A DNA stretch of 64,000 nucleotides from NCBI RefSeq assembly GCF_002007205.1, contig NZ_LAZS01000006.1, forward strand, positions 496,001-560,000. Reading direction: 5' to 3'. The position numbers and the translations under genes are program-made. The stretch is from Ensifer adhaerens. GTDB taxonomy: Bacteria; Pseudomonadota; Alphaproteobacteria; Rhizobiales; Rhizobiaceae. Shown piece after piece: positions 21,311 through 29,198 of the stretch; position 1 is the first letter of the stretch, and each line of letters starts with the position of its first letter. Under the pieces are notes generated by a model. The model searched no databases. It saw only the letters and a list, made by a program, of their open reading frames with translations, and had not been told where the DNA came from.

Positions 21311-23579
21311 CGATACCGCGCGCCTGTTAGTCTCGATTGAGGCGACGCACGCCAAATTCGAAAAGCAGTTGGCCTCCGTAGCCAAGGCCGCCGAGCGCGC
21401 GGCACGTAACACGGAAAGCGCCTTCCAAAGCGCGAACGACAATATCGGCAAGGGTTTTGACGGCGCCGCTCGCAAAGTCGAGCGATCGACAGGTGCGCAG
21501 CGCGCCGCGGTTTCCAATCTATCCGCGCAGCTGAACGATATCGGCGTGCAGTTGGCTTCTGGCACGTCGCCTTTTACCGTGATGGTCCAGCAGGGCTCAC
21601 AGGTCTCGGCTGCCCTACAAGGTAGCGGCGGACTGGTTGGCGCGGTGAAGACGCTTGGCGGCGCCTTTACTCAGCTAGTCAATCCCGTATCCCTGGCGTC
21701 GTTCGCGCTGATAGGCCTCGCTGGATATGCGGTCCAGTACTTCACCAGCGTCGAGGACGGCGCCGCAGACTCTGACAAGGCACTGAAAGCCCACGCTGAC
21801 CTGATTGCCGCCGTAGCGAAGGAGTGGGGCGACGCGGTCCCGTCACTCAAGGCATACGCTGAAGCGGCGAAGGAAGCGCAGAACGTTGCGCAACTCCGCG
21901 AAGCGACAGACCTACACATCGAGAAAATCCTGGCCGAAGCGCGCGCGCAGGTCAAAGGCCTGAGCGTCGATATCGCATCCCTCGTAGCTGACTTACGGGC
22001 CGCCGGCGCAAGTGATGAAAACATTCTCCGCATTCAGGATGCGTTTAAGGCTGTACAGAAGGCTGCCGCTGACGGTGGCGACGCAACGAAGCAAGTTGCC
22101 GAGCTCCAGACTGCGCTAAATTCGGCGTGGCTCGACGACGGTGTTCCCGCCGCGCAAGCGCTCAAGGCGCAGTTGGATCGCATCGCCGATGCTTATGCGG
22201 AAGTTGCAAAACGCGCCGCAGAGGCAAAGCGGCAATCGGAATCGGCGATTGGCAACAGGGCGCTTAACGATCCGAGGACTTGGCGTTCTTTCGGCCGCGG
22301 GGATTTCCAGAACGCGGATGGAACTATCCAAGGCTCAGGTACGATCTTGCCTGACAACGGCCCAACGCCTGCTAGCCGCCCACTGATCGAACTCGACGGG
22401 CTCGGCGATGCCGCAGGCAAAGCAGCAGATTCGTTTGAAGGTTTGGATGGGGCGGTCAGGCGCTACGTCGACAACGTCGTCAAGGCAGAGAGCGGTGGCA
22501 ACGCCAGCGCCAAAAACCCGAACTCGAGCGCTACTGGCGTCGGCCAGTTCATCGAAACCACCTGGCTAAATCTGTTCAAGAAGCACTTTCCTGATCGCGC
22601 TCAGAACATGGCAGATGCCACGATCCTGGCGCTACGTGAAGATGCAGATATCTCGAAGGCGCTCATTGAGGCATATGCTCGCGAGAACGCCGGCATTCTT
22701 CGGCAGGCAGGTGTTTCGGTCAACGAGGCGGCGCTGCAGTTGGCACATTTCCTTGGGCCGCAGGGTGCTGTCAGTGTTCTGACTGCAAAGAGCGGCACGC
22801 CTGTGTCTCAGGTGCTCGGCCAAGGCGCGATCGCTGCTAACCCCTCCATTCTTGGCGGCGGCGCTACCGTCGACGACGTCATTGCTTACGCCCAGCGGCG
22901 CACGCAGGCCGTCCAGGGGGAAACCGCAGCCGTCCACCAGTTGAACGACGCTTGGGCAGGCTTGCGCGGCCCGACTGACGCGCACACGCAGGCAGTTAAC
23001 CAGCAGTCGCAAGCTTATGACCAGTTCGGCCAGATCGCCCAGTCAGCCTTTCAGGGGCTGGCAAACGCACTGGCAGACGGGAAGCTTGAGGGCAGGGAGC
23101 TGCTGCAGATCGTCATGCAGCTCGTCCAGCAACTGTTCAGTATGCCTGGCGGTGGTTTTGGCGGTGGAGGCGGAGGCTTTTTCGGATCGCTGCTCGGTGG
23201 CATCTTCGGGTTTGCAAACGGAGGCGTGGCTTCTAACGGTCGTCCGCAGCCATTGAAGACATTCGCTCGAGGCGGCGTTTCTCGAACGGCGGCAATCTTC
23301 GGCGAAGCAGGGCCGGAGGCAGCAGTACCGCTTCCCGACGGACGCAACATCCCGGTTAAACTGATGGAGCCAAGGGTTCCGCGAGCGGCAACCAAGTCGA
23401 ACGACACAGTAACAATCGTTCTTCAGGACGACTCTGGCCGCATGGCAGACATTGCGGACCAGCGGATCCAGACTGCGTCAGGAACCATCGTCAAAGTCGC
23501 CGTATCCGAATCCGGCAAGCGGGTGGTGCCGACCATGGCGAAATACCAATCGGAAAAATCCGGCGGCGAGTGGCGCTAG
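21297..23579 (+). CDS. Phage tail tape-measure protein with lytic transglycosylase domain
   Basis: The 760-residue protein starts ARLLVSIEATHAKFEKQLAS and contains the conserved tape-measure segment (about 75-150: LSAQLNDIGVQLASGTSPFT, VMVQQGSQVSAALQG, then a hydrophobic helix near AGYAVQYFTS). Residues 390-530 form a soluble-lytic-transglycosylase-like domain: VDNVVKAESGGNASAKNPNS with the catalytic Glu in KAESGGN, and ATGVGQFIETTW. The C-terminus is glycine rich and ends with the lambda H-like ANGGVASNGRP...FGEAGPEAAVPLPDG. It sets tail length and helps DNA cross the cell wall. No tail tube or baseplate genes are found in the element. Confidence 0.9.
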   Translation: MAANDDTARLLVSIEATHAKFEKQLASVAKAAERAARNTESAFQSANDNIGKGFDGAARKVERSTGAQRAAVSNLSAQLNDIGVQLASGTSPFTVMVQQGSQVSAALQGSGGLVGAVKTLGGAFTQLVNPVSLASFALIGLAGYAVQYFTSVEDGAADSDKALKAHADLIAAVAKEWGDAVPSLKAYAEAAKEAQNVAQLREATDLHIEKILAEARAQVKGLSVDIASLVADLRAAGASDENILRIQDAFKAVQKAAADGGDATKQVAELQTALNSAWLDDGVPAAQALKAQLDRIADAYAEVAKRAAEAKRQSESAIGNRALNDPRTWRSFGRGDFQNADGTIQGSGTILPDNGPTPASRPLIELDGLGDAAGKAADSFEGLDGAVRRYVDNVVKAESGGNASAKNPNSSATGVGQFIETTWLNLFKKHFPDRAQNMADATILALREDADISKALIEAYARENAGILRQAGVSVNEAALQLAHFLGPQGAVSVLTAKSGTPVSQVLGQGAIAANPSILGGGATVDDVIAYAQRRTQAVQGETAAVHQLNDAWAGLRGPTDAHTQAVNQQSQAYDQFGQIAQSAFQGLANALADGKLEGRELLQIVMQLVQQLFSMPGGGFGGGGGGFFGSLLGGIFGFANGGVASNGRPQPLKTFARGGVSRTAAIFGEAGPEAAVPLPDGRNIPVKLMEPRVPRAATKSNDTVTIVLQDDSGRMADIADQRIQTASGTIVKVAVSESGKRVVPTMAKYQSEKSGGEWR

Positions 23580-23605
23580 CCCTCTAGCCCTCCCCACCCA
23601 ATTCC

Positions 23606-23626
23606 AGCCCGCCTCGCGGGCTTTTC
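23606..23626 (+). terminator. Intrinsic terminator after the tape-measure gene
   Basis: AGCCCGC-CTC-GCGGGCT (7-bp perfect stem) followed by TTTTCTTA, 27 bp after the stop. Downstream genes probably need read-through or their own promoter. Confidence 0.7.
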
Positions 23627-23640
23627 TTATGTGAGAAACC

Positions 23641-23961
23641 ATGACCAAAACTGTCTCAATCTTCAACATGCGCCGCATCAGCCACCAAGGGGAGAAATCC
23701 GATGTAGTGGCGTCCTTCAACGCCCACGTGGGTGACTTCCTCATCAGCCGCGCGCAGGTTCGCCGCCGCCATTCGGATGGCGGGCTGTTTGTAGCGACAC
23801 CTGGCCGGGGTGACGACCGCGCGCACATATCGCTCACCAAATTCAGCCCTACGATGATCGCTTTATCGGACGCTGCGCTGACGATGTACGCGGCGTTCCG
23901 CGCCCCGGTCACTTTCGACGACGGCTCGACCTTCGACGACGGCACTGGCTTGGACCAGTAA
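23641..23961 (+). CDS. Hypothetical phage tail-region protein (106 aa)
   Basis: The 106-residue product is beta-rich (VASFNAHVGDFLISRAQVRR) and ends with a short internal duplication, TFDDGSTFDDGTGLDQ. It is isolated between two intrinsic terminators and lies between tape measure and tailspike. No family is recognised. A minor structural or adaptor role is conceivable by position only. Confidence 0.5.
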   Translation: MTKTVSIFNMRRISHQGEKSDVVASFNAHVGDFLISRAQVRRRHSDGGLFVATPGRGDDRAHISLTKFSPTMIALSDAALTMYAAFRAPVTFDDGSTFDDGTGLDQ

Positions 23962-23990
23962 GCCGCCAAAACCCAAAATCTAGTTTCTTC

Positions 23991-24019
23991 AGCCCTGGCT
24001 AGCGCCGGGGCTTTCTTTT
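23991..24019 (+). terminator. Intrinsic terminator before the tailspike gene
   Basis: AGCCCTGGC-TAGC-GCCGGGGCT (9-bp stem with one G-U pair) followed by TTCTTTT. It ends 12 bp before the tailspike start. Confidence 0.7.
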
Positions 24020-24031
24020 ATGGGAGATCCT

Positions 24032-26173
24032 ATGGCTACGGCCGCAACAGTCTATCGAGACTATACGACCGACGGAATTCCCTCGTCGGGAAACCACAAG
24101 GTAAGAAAATCGGAGATTCGCCAGCTTCTCGGCGGCTACGAAGCGATTATTAGTGCCTTCACCTCGAATGGCGGCTTGGTTTACGACACCCTCGCGCTTC
24201 TGAACGCGGACCTCACGCGCGCTGACAAATCTCAAGCTTGGGTCGTCAACGATCCGGTAATGGCGAATAACGGCGTCTATGGCAAGAACGGTGCCCCAGG
24301 TACTGGTTCATGGTCGCGAAAAACAGACCTGCCATTCTCGTTCATCATCGCGAGCGACGTCGGCGCGGGCACGCCGAACGCCATCCAGGCGACGACAAGC
24401 ATCCCAGTCAGCGGCAACGCGCTTGTCTGGACGAACATATTCGAGGCGAACACGGGCAGCCCGGTAACGATCAGCTTCAACGGCGCCGCGGCTCTCACGA
24501 TCAAGACGAACTCTGGCAACAACATTGCGACTGGCGGCCTAGTCGCCGGCATGATCGTGCTTGGTATTGTTTCCGGAACGACCTTCCGACTGGTCAGCGA
24601 TCAGGCGAGTGCGGCAATCGTTGCTGCGGCTGAGGCTGTACTCGCCGAGTTCAAGACGACCTATTACGGCCCGCTCGCGGCAGACCCGACGCTGAACCCG
24701 GAAGGCGGCGCGGTGAAGCAGGGCGACCTCTACCTCAACACCACGTCTCAGGTGATGAAGTACTATTCCGGTTCGGCTTGGGTCTCGATCCAGGCGCCGG
24801 ATCCATACGCGAGTGATGCCGAGGCGACGGCAGGCACAGCAACCAACCGGAATATGAACCCGGCGAAGGTTAAGAAGGAGATCGAGACCGTCAGCCTGAC
24901 GCTCGATCAGATGGCCAATGCGGAAACGCTCACTGCGATCATCAATAGGACCGGACTGGCGCCGCAGATGCTGGGTGCGCAGGCTAGCGACACAAACCAC
25001 TCGCCAATGATCAATGCAGCGATCGACCGGCTCATCACTGCTGGCGGCGGCACGCTCTGGCTGCCGCCCATGGCTGGCGATTGGAAGATCGGCACGGCCA
25101 TCAGTTGCCACAAAACCGGATACACTGGTTCCTACCTGAAGGTGCGGGGCTTGGGGGACAAGGCCAGGCTGAAATGGTTGAACACGACAGGAGACATGAT
25201 CCTGATCGGCAATGGCACGAACCCGGTCTATTACGTCACACTCGAAAACCTTTACCTCTATGCGGGTGGCGGTGCGCGTACGTCGGGCATCGATATCAAG
25301 GCGATCAAGGCAAATGTCGTCAACATCAACGACGTTGTGACAGATGGCAGCTATGCCGGCTTTTATGGGGAAGACTTGAATTCGGTCTACCATAAGCTTG
25401 TGCACTACAACATGCCGAACCAAACGACGGGCGCCGGCGTCACCGTCCGAAGCAACCCGGCCGGATCGGGGCGTACTGACATTGTCAAGTTCGACGAGGT
25501 CACGGTGCAGGCATACAACGCCGGCTCCTATGGCCTGATCGTCGACGGTCGCGTTGCAGGCGTTCACACGGATGGCTTCTATGCGCTCGGTTGCAACCGA
25601 GGGCTACAGCTCACGTCTTCGGCAACCGCACTCGCAGACGTGCCCAATTTCTGCGACTTCCGGAAGTTCGAAGTCGACCGCGCCCTCAACATTGGGGTTG
25701 TGATCGAGAAGGCCTACAGAACGGAATTCAGCAGGTGCGACATCTCGAACACCTCTGGTGCGATGGATAGCCCATATCCTCAGGGTAGCAATGACGACTG
25801 CGCTATGTTCCTTAGCACCGGGGCCTGGGACACGAAGGTCATCGGCGGTCGCATCGGCAACTGCCGCACCCAGGCAGTCAACCTGCAGGGGCGGAACACG
25901 AAGTTTATCGGCACTACATTCAATGACATGTCAAAGATCGGCAGCGCCGGCGCGGCTGCCGTCTACATCGCAGCGACTGCAAACGGCTTCAATTTCCGCG
26001 ATTGCACGGTCGAAGGCTTCAGCCGGGCGTCGTACGCGTTTCAAGTTGAGGCTGCAGCGAAGAATGGGTCCATCCGCGACACCCTCTACAAGGACGTCGT
26101 CACGGCGTATGCGACTTCGTTCCCCGCTACCGTTTCGAACGCCGGACAGATCCTGTGCGACTACACGTACTAG
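24032..26173 (+). CDS. Phage tailspike/tail fibre protein with beta-helix domain
   Basis: The 713-residue protein has an N-terminal particle-attachment region (1-110), a collagen-like GAPGTGS loop, a neck with GDLYLNTTSQVMKYYSG, and from about residue 315 a right-handed parallel beta-helix (NHSPMINAAIDRLITAGGGT, LWLPPMAGDWKIG, then repeated short strands with G and N turns such as GADV-like TGAGVTVRSNPAG and NAGSYGLIVDGRV). This is the pectate-lyase-like fold of tailspikes that bind and often depolymerise surface polysaccharide. Catalytic residues cannot be assigned. The start at 24032 follows GGGAG. It is the last rightward gene and would determine the host receptor. Confidence 0.8.
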   Translation: MATAATVYRDYTTDGIPSSGNHKVRKSEIRQLLGGYEAIISAFTSNGGLVYDTLALLNADLTRADKSQAWVVNDPVMANNGVYGKNGAPGTGSWSRKTDLPFSFIIASDVGAGTPNAIQATTSIPVSGNALVWTNIFEANTGSPVTISFNGAAALTIKTNSGNNIATGGLVAGMIVLGIVSGTTFRLVSDQASAAIVAAAEAVLAEFKTTYYGPLAADPTLNPEGGAVKQGDLYLNTTSQVMKYYSGSAWVSIQAPDPYASDAEATAGTATNRNMNPAKVKKEIETVSLTLDQMANAETLTAIINRTGLAPQMLGAQASDTNHSPMINAAIDRLITAGGGTLWLPPMAGDWKIGTAISCHKTGYTGSYLKVRGLGDKARLKWLNTTGDMILIGNGTNPVYYVTLENLYLYAGGGARTSGIDIKAIKANVVNINDVVTDGSYAGFYGEDLNSVYHKLVHYNMPNQTTGAGVTVRSNPAGSGRTDIVKFDEVTVQAYNAGSYGLIVDGRVAGVHTDGFYALGCNRGLQLTSSATALADVPNFCDFRKFEVDRALNIGVVIEKAYRTEFSRCDISNTSGAMDSPYPQGSNDDCAMFLSTGAWDTKVIGGRIGNCRTQAVNLQGRNTKFIGTTFNDMSKIGSAGAAAVYIAATANGFNFRDCTVEGFSRASYAFQVEAAAKNGSIRDTLYKDVVTAYATSFPATVSNAGQILCDYTY

Positions 26174-26210
26174 AGAAGGTGGGCGCCTACCCCTCATCGC
26201 GTTGCGGTAG

Positions 26211-26600
26211 CTACGCCTTCGACGCCACCGTCGAGCATTCGAACCAGAATTCATAAAGCGGCTTGCTCAGCAGATAACCCCGCGTGATCTTGCAGCCCCC
26301 GCGGCCAGTATTCGCAAGATGCTGCTGGGCGGCCGCCTCGAGCTTCTGTTCCGGCGTCATTGTATCGGCCAGTCCAAGGGTGGCGCCTTGGGCTGCGCCA
26401 ATCGCCATGGTCTTGCCGAGGCTCGGCGCGACCATCAGAGAATTGTCAGTCTTGTGGTCGTAGACCCGGTATGTGTCATCGGCCATCTTCACGTGATGGA
26501 CCGGGAATTTGTAGGTATTCATGCGCGACATACTCTCGCCTGTTGCGCATGACGAAACGCCCACGGCGACTGCTGCCGTGGCCAGTATCCTAAAATACAT
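26211..26600 (-). CDS. Lipoprotein of the element's control block (129 aa)
   Basis: GGAGGGG 7 nt before the ATG at 26600 fixes the start. The N-terminus MYFRILATAAVAVGVSSCAT has a lipobox (GVSS-C, Cys18), so the mature protein is probably lipidated and exported. The body includes YKFPVHHVKMADDTYRVYDH and a glycine/alanine-rich segment (GKTMAIGAAQGATLGLADTM) that may be a short amphipathic helix. It is expressed leftward with the repressor block, so it could be made in the lysogen and alter the cell surface, for example to exclude other phages. That role is inferred. Confidence 0.6.
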   Translation of the reverse strand: MYFRILATAAVAVGVSSCATGESMSRMNTYKFPVHHVKMADDTYRVYDHKTDNSLMVAPSLGKTMAIGAAQGATLGLADTMTPEQKLEAAAQQHLANTGRGGCKITRGYLLSKPLYEFWFECSTVASKA

Positions 26601-26650
26601 CGAGTCGCCCCTCCGTTGCCGGCGGATGTTTGCTCGACTCTGGGTGGTGG

Positions 26651-27142
26651 TCAAGGGGAAAGCCATTGCTCAAGCCTGGCCGCTTCTTCCTTGCCCAATT
26701 TGGTCAGCGCGTAGTGGCGTTGGCCAGCTTCATCCATACCGATCGACTTCACTGCGCCCTCGGTCATGAGCTTGTCTATTGTCCGCTGCCCTGCCCCACG
26801 GATCTGATCAATCGTGTCGCATTCCGGGTGCTCGGCCATAAACACAAGAACACGTCGTGGCCCTTCCCTAAGTTTGAGATGAGGTCGGAATGCCTTGCGC
26901 GCTTCCTGTTTCCCGCCGTACTCCCTCATCCACTTGCCGTAAGCGTCTTCCGGCTCCGCGGAGGATCCGAGACCACTGAGCTCGTCGAGCTTCGCATCGA
27001 TCGCCCTACGGTCCCACTTGCGGGTTCCAGGCACAGCCGGCGGCATCTTGTGGCTTGCTACCCACATGGAGAAGCATGACGGTGATATGCCGCAGTAATC
27101 GGCGGCTTCCTTGCGGCCTATAAGGCGGGGAGCGTCATTCAT
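26651..27142 (-). CDS. HTH protein with C-terminal winged-helix region (163 aa)
   Basis: The N-terminal 60 residues form an AlpA/MerR-like HTH (MNDAPRLIGRKEAADYCGIS, then CFSMWVASHKMPPAVPG and RKWDRRAIDAKLDEL). The C-terminal 80 residues resemble a second winged helix (RRVLVFMAEHPECDTIDQI followed by AGQRTIDKLMTEGAVKSIGM). Two DNA-binding modules suggest a regulator or excision factor. The start overlaps the upstream gene's stop (ATGA at 27139-27142), so the two are co-translated in the leftward control operon. Confidence 0.6.
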   Translation of the reverse strand: MNDAPRLIGRKEAADYCGISPSCFSMWVASHKMPPAVPGTRKWDRRAIDAKLDELSGLGSSAEPEDAYGKWMREYGGKQEARKAFRPHLKLREGPRRVLVFMAEHPECDTIDQIRGAGQRTIDKLMTEGAVKSIGMDEAGQRHYALTKLGKEEAARLEQWLSP

Positions 27143-27453
27143 GGCGCAGCATCTCCCCATTTGCTTTTGGGCTTCCTAACGCGATCCCTCTTCCACAGGC
27201 CCAGCCTTTCCTCGCCGTCTGGAGCGGCCGCCGCGAAGCCGGCAGTGATGCCAAAGTACCCATCGTAGAACTTCCGCACGAGCGGCACAGGTCTCCCATC
27301 GTGGAGCGGATCGATGCGCGGAAAACCTTTGCGCTCCAGTTGCGGAACAACCGCTTTGATCCACATCGAAGCGCGATCTTTGCCGACGATTGCGACGGCA
27401 AGCTGTTTGTCGGTAGCGAACATGGGAAGTTGTGAGAGCGGATCATTCATCAT
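27139..27453 (-). CDS. Hypothetical phage protein of the control operon (104 aa)
   Basis: The 104-residue protein (start MMNDPLSQLPMFATDKQLAV) contains a segment RKGFPRIDPLHDGRPVPLVR and FYDGYFGI that I associate with a family of short proteins lying beside phage repressors in Rhizobiales. The first half may be a DNA-binding helix pair. It abuts the preceding gene at 27453 and overlaps the following one by four bases. Function unknown. Confidence 0.55.
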   Translation of the reverse strand: MMNDPLSQLPMFATDKQLAVAIVGKDRASMWIKAVVPQLERKGFPRIDPLHDGRPVPLVRKFYDGYFGITAGFAAAAPDGEERLGLWKRDRVRKPKSKWGDAAP

Positions 27454-27740
27454 TAGGCGCGCGCCCGTTTCTTTCGAGCCTGGCGGAGCATGGTAAGTGC
27501 GTCGGGCCTATTGGATTTCTTTATCAGGCGCTCGCGTTTTTCTGCTTTGGTTTCTTCCTTGAGGAGCAGCGGAATATCCTCGACAGCTACCAACGTAGCC
27601 CTGCCGATCTTCTTGCCGACGCCGATGCGTCTGGCTTTCTCCCAAACCGTGCGAGCCGTCACGTGCACACCGCTGGACGTCGTGATACGACGCGCGATTT
27701 CTTCGGGCGTGAGCAGGCCGTCGAGGATGGTCGGCACCAT
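27453..27740 (-). CDS. Hypothetical HTH-like protein of the control operon (95 aa)
   Basis: The ATG at 27740 follows GGAGG at a 5-nt distance. The 95-residue basic protein has a likely HTH in ILDGLLTPEEIARRITTSSG and HVTARTVWEKARRIGVGKKI, then KIGRATLVAVEDIPLLLKEE and a very basic tail (RQARKKRARA). It resembles small site-recognition proteins. The whole gene is overlapped in another frame by the tail of the ParB-like gene, which is discussed there; codon composition suggests this frame is the genuine one. Confidence 0.55.
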   Translation of the reverse strand: MVPTILDGLLTPEEIARRITTSSGVHVTARTVWEKARRIGVGKKIGRATLVAVEDIPLLLKEETKAEKRERLIKKSNRPDALTMLRQARKKRARA

Positions 27741-28335
27741 GGCCACCTCCATGAAAGAGCAAAGACGTTGCCGCCGGCACTGATGCCGGATGCTTTTGCT
27801 CGCCGGATGCGGCGCGATCGATGAGTTCTTTGCGCTCATCTTGCGGCAGCTTGATAAGGGCATCCATTTCAACGCCGCTGTCCAAACTCGTGTTGACGAT
27901 CGCGGAAACATCATCGCCCAGTTCGCGGGCGCGCCGTAGTTTTCGATTGATGTCAACCTTGCTTGCGCCGGTAACCTCGGCGACTTCGGCAGCGAACTGT
28001 TTGTTGCCTCGTCCTGTTTTCGGTAAAGTGGAACAAGTTGTTTCACTTTTCCCGTTGATTTCCATCCAGATTGCCTGCCGCCGCAAAATGTATGCGCTCT
28101 CTTCTGCCGGTGTCAGCTCAGACCGAGCAAGGTTCTCGTCGATCTCCATTAACTCAGCATGCAGATCGTCGACATCATAGACGATGCACTCAACTGCGAC
28201 TTCGCCTCGCTTCTGCAGTGCGGGTAGCCTGTGGTGACCGTAAATAAGAACTGGCACGGCGTCGCAAATCTCGCCATCGTGCAGCACGAAATCGGCCGCG
28301 ATGTGGAAGCTATGGGCTTCAATTGGCGCGGTCAA
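27508..28335 (-). CDS. ParB-like domain protein, tail probably read out of frame
   Basis: The first 185 residues match the core of a ParB/Srx domain followed by its HTH: VPVLIYGHHRLPALQKRGEV, DDLHAELMEIDENLARSELT, PAEESAYILRRQAIW and VAEVTGASKVDINRKLRRAR. The usual first strand of ParB is missing because the gene begins (TTG, 28335) at the stop of the repressor. Residues after about 195 are rich in H, R, G and Q and coincide with the coding frame of the 27453-27740 gene read in another phase, so a frameshift may have removed the native stop near 27.75 kb. Role: DNA binding or CTP-switch nuclease-like accessory. Confidence 0.65.
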   Translation of the reverse strand: MTAPIEAHSFHIAADFVLHDGEICDAVPVLIYGHHRLPALQKRGEVAVECIVYDVDDLHAELMEIDENLARSELTPAEESAYILRRQAIWMEINGKSETTCSTLPKTGRGNKQFAAEVAEVTGASKVDINRKLRRARELGDDVSAIVNTSLDSGVEMDALIKLPQDERKELIDRAASGEQKHPASVPAATSLLFHGGGHGADHPRRPAHARRNRASYHDVQRCARDGSHGLGESQTHRRRQEDRQGYVGSCRGYSAAPQGRNQSRKTRAPDKEIQ

Positions 28336-28565
28336 GCCTGGCGGTCACGCAGGCGAACGCCTGGGCCGTTGCCGTTCTGGGCGATAAAGATGATGCCGGC
28401 TTGCTCTAGAGCGGCCTTAAGCTTGGCGCTGGTGGCCTGGTTGAGGCCGCCACGTTCATTTTCGAAGCGCGTGATTGTGGCCGTCGTTACGCCTGCCAGT
28501 GAAGCGAGTTCACGAACCCCGATTTTAAGGGCCGCGCGAGCCATCCTCAGTTGAGCCGAATCCAT
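28332..28565 (-). CDS. Cro/CI-type XRE repressor (77 aa)
   Basis: A compact helix-turn-helix protein: AQLRMARAALKIGVRELASL, AGVTTATITRFENERGGLNQ and ATSAKLKAALEQAGIIFIAQ form the five-helix XRE fold, followed by a short tail NGPGVRLRDRQA. It has no cleavable C-terminal domain, so it would not respond to RecA as lambda CI does. It is divergent from the gene at 28670 across a 100-bp region packed with operator-like repeats, and it heads the leftward control operon. It is the probable lysogeny switch protein. Confidence 0.8.
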   Translation of the reverse strand: MDSAQLRMARAALKIGVRELASLAGVTTATITRFENERGGLNQATSAKLKAALEQAGIIFIAQNGNGPGVRLRDRQA

Positions 28566-28568
28566 AGT

Positions 28569-28650
28569 TATTACCCTGTGACAAATTATTGATACGGGGT
28601 GTTGACTTTGGATTTGTCACCCTGTATCAAATACCTATTACAGGGTAACA
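28569..28650. promoter_or_regulatory. Divergent repressor control region with multiple operators
   Basis: GTGACAAAT (28578-28586) and ATTTGTCAC (28612-28620) are inverted, and the submotif CCCTGT/ACAGGG recurs at 28573, 28620 and 28640 (TTACCCTGT, CACCCTGTATCA, TTACAGGGTAAC), with a near copy TGATACGGGGTG at 28590. A rightward promoter TTGACT-N17-TATCAA (28602-28607, 28625-28630) lies inside. This layout is typical of a phage immunity region. Confidence 0.65.
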
Positions 28651-28669
28651 AGTCAACGAGGAGACCAAC

Positions 28670-28999
28670 ATGACCACCAAAGCAAGATTAAGAGTAGTAC
28701 CTCCCATCGCTCACGAACCGGAAGAAGGACTAAGATTAAGACGCGCAACCGGGGAAGCCGGTTTAGAAAAAGCGCAGGGCGCCGAGAAAGGCCGCCCGCG
28801 CCAACCTTGGTCGGAAGACATCTATAACGTTCAAATGATGGCCAAGATCGCGGTGACGCTCCTCAACGAAGTCTTCAGTAACGTTCGCGCGATGGAGGAT
28901 CTCCACGAGATTGCTCTGCACGAGCAGATTGGATTTGACGAGCTATGCTTCCAAGTCCATGCGCTGCGACACGCCGCCGAGGCGTTGCAGCCACAGTAG
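28670..28999 (+). CDS. Hypothetical phage protein opposite the repressor (109 aa)
   Basis: The ATG at 28670 follows CGAGGAGACC. The 109-residue protein has a basic, disordered N-terminal 45 residues (LRVVPPIAHEPEEGLRLRRA) and a helical C-terminal part (IYNVQMMAKIAVTLLNEVFS and QIGFDELCFQVHALRHAAEA). It is driven by the rightward immunity promoter, the place where cro-like or antirepressor genes lie, but it lacks an obvious HTH. It is the only gene between repressor and right attachment site and is followed by an intrinsic terminator. Confidence 0.55.
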   Translation: MTTKARLRVVPPIAHEPEEGLRLRRATGEAGLEKAQGAEKGRPRQPWSEDIYNVQMMAKIAVTLLNEVFSNVRAMEDLHEIALHEQIGFDELCFQVHALRHAAEALQPQ

Positions 29000-29025
29000 T
29001 TTCCCTGCGGCACCTCCGCAGCCTT

Positions 29026-29060
29026 GCCGCGCTCCGTTCTTCGTCGAGCGCGGCCTTTTA
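29026..29060 (+). terminator. Intrinsic terminator near the right end of the element
   Basis: GCCGCGCT (29026-29033) and AGCGCGGC (29047-29054) form an 8-bp stem with a 13-nt loop followed by CTTTTA. The rest of 29061-29334 contains no gene; it holds a second weaker hairpin and the integrase arm sites. Confidence 0.6.
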
Positions 29061-29198
29061 TCAGAGACCCCCGCGCGGGGCGGCTCGGTGCTTGGACCAT
29101 CGAGTCGGGCGGGTGGCGGTATCTCACAGGTGCCGTCGCCCGTCACCCATCCAAAGCCCACCACAGCGCCGTCGGCCTCACCAGCCGGCGGCCTTTTC

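Noticed and set aside
23130-23240. Glycine-rich run in the tape measure as a DNA repeat
   Set aside because: It is a coding feature (Gly-Phe rich linker) with varied codons, not a repeat array.
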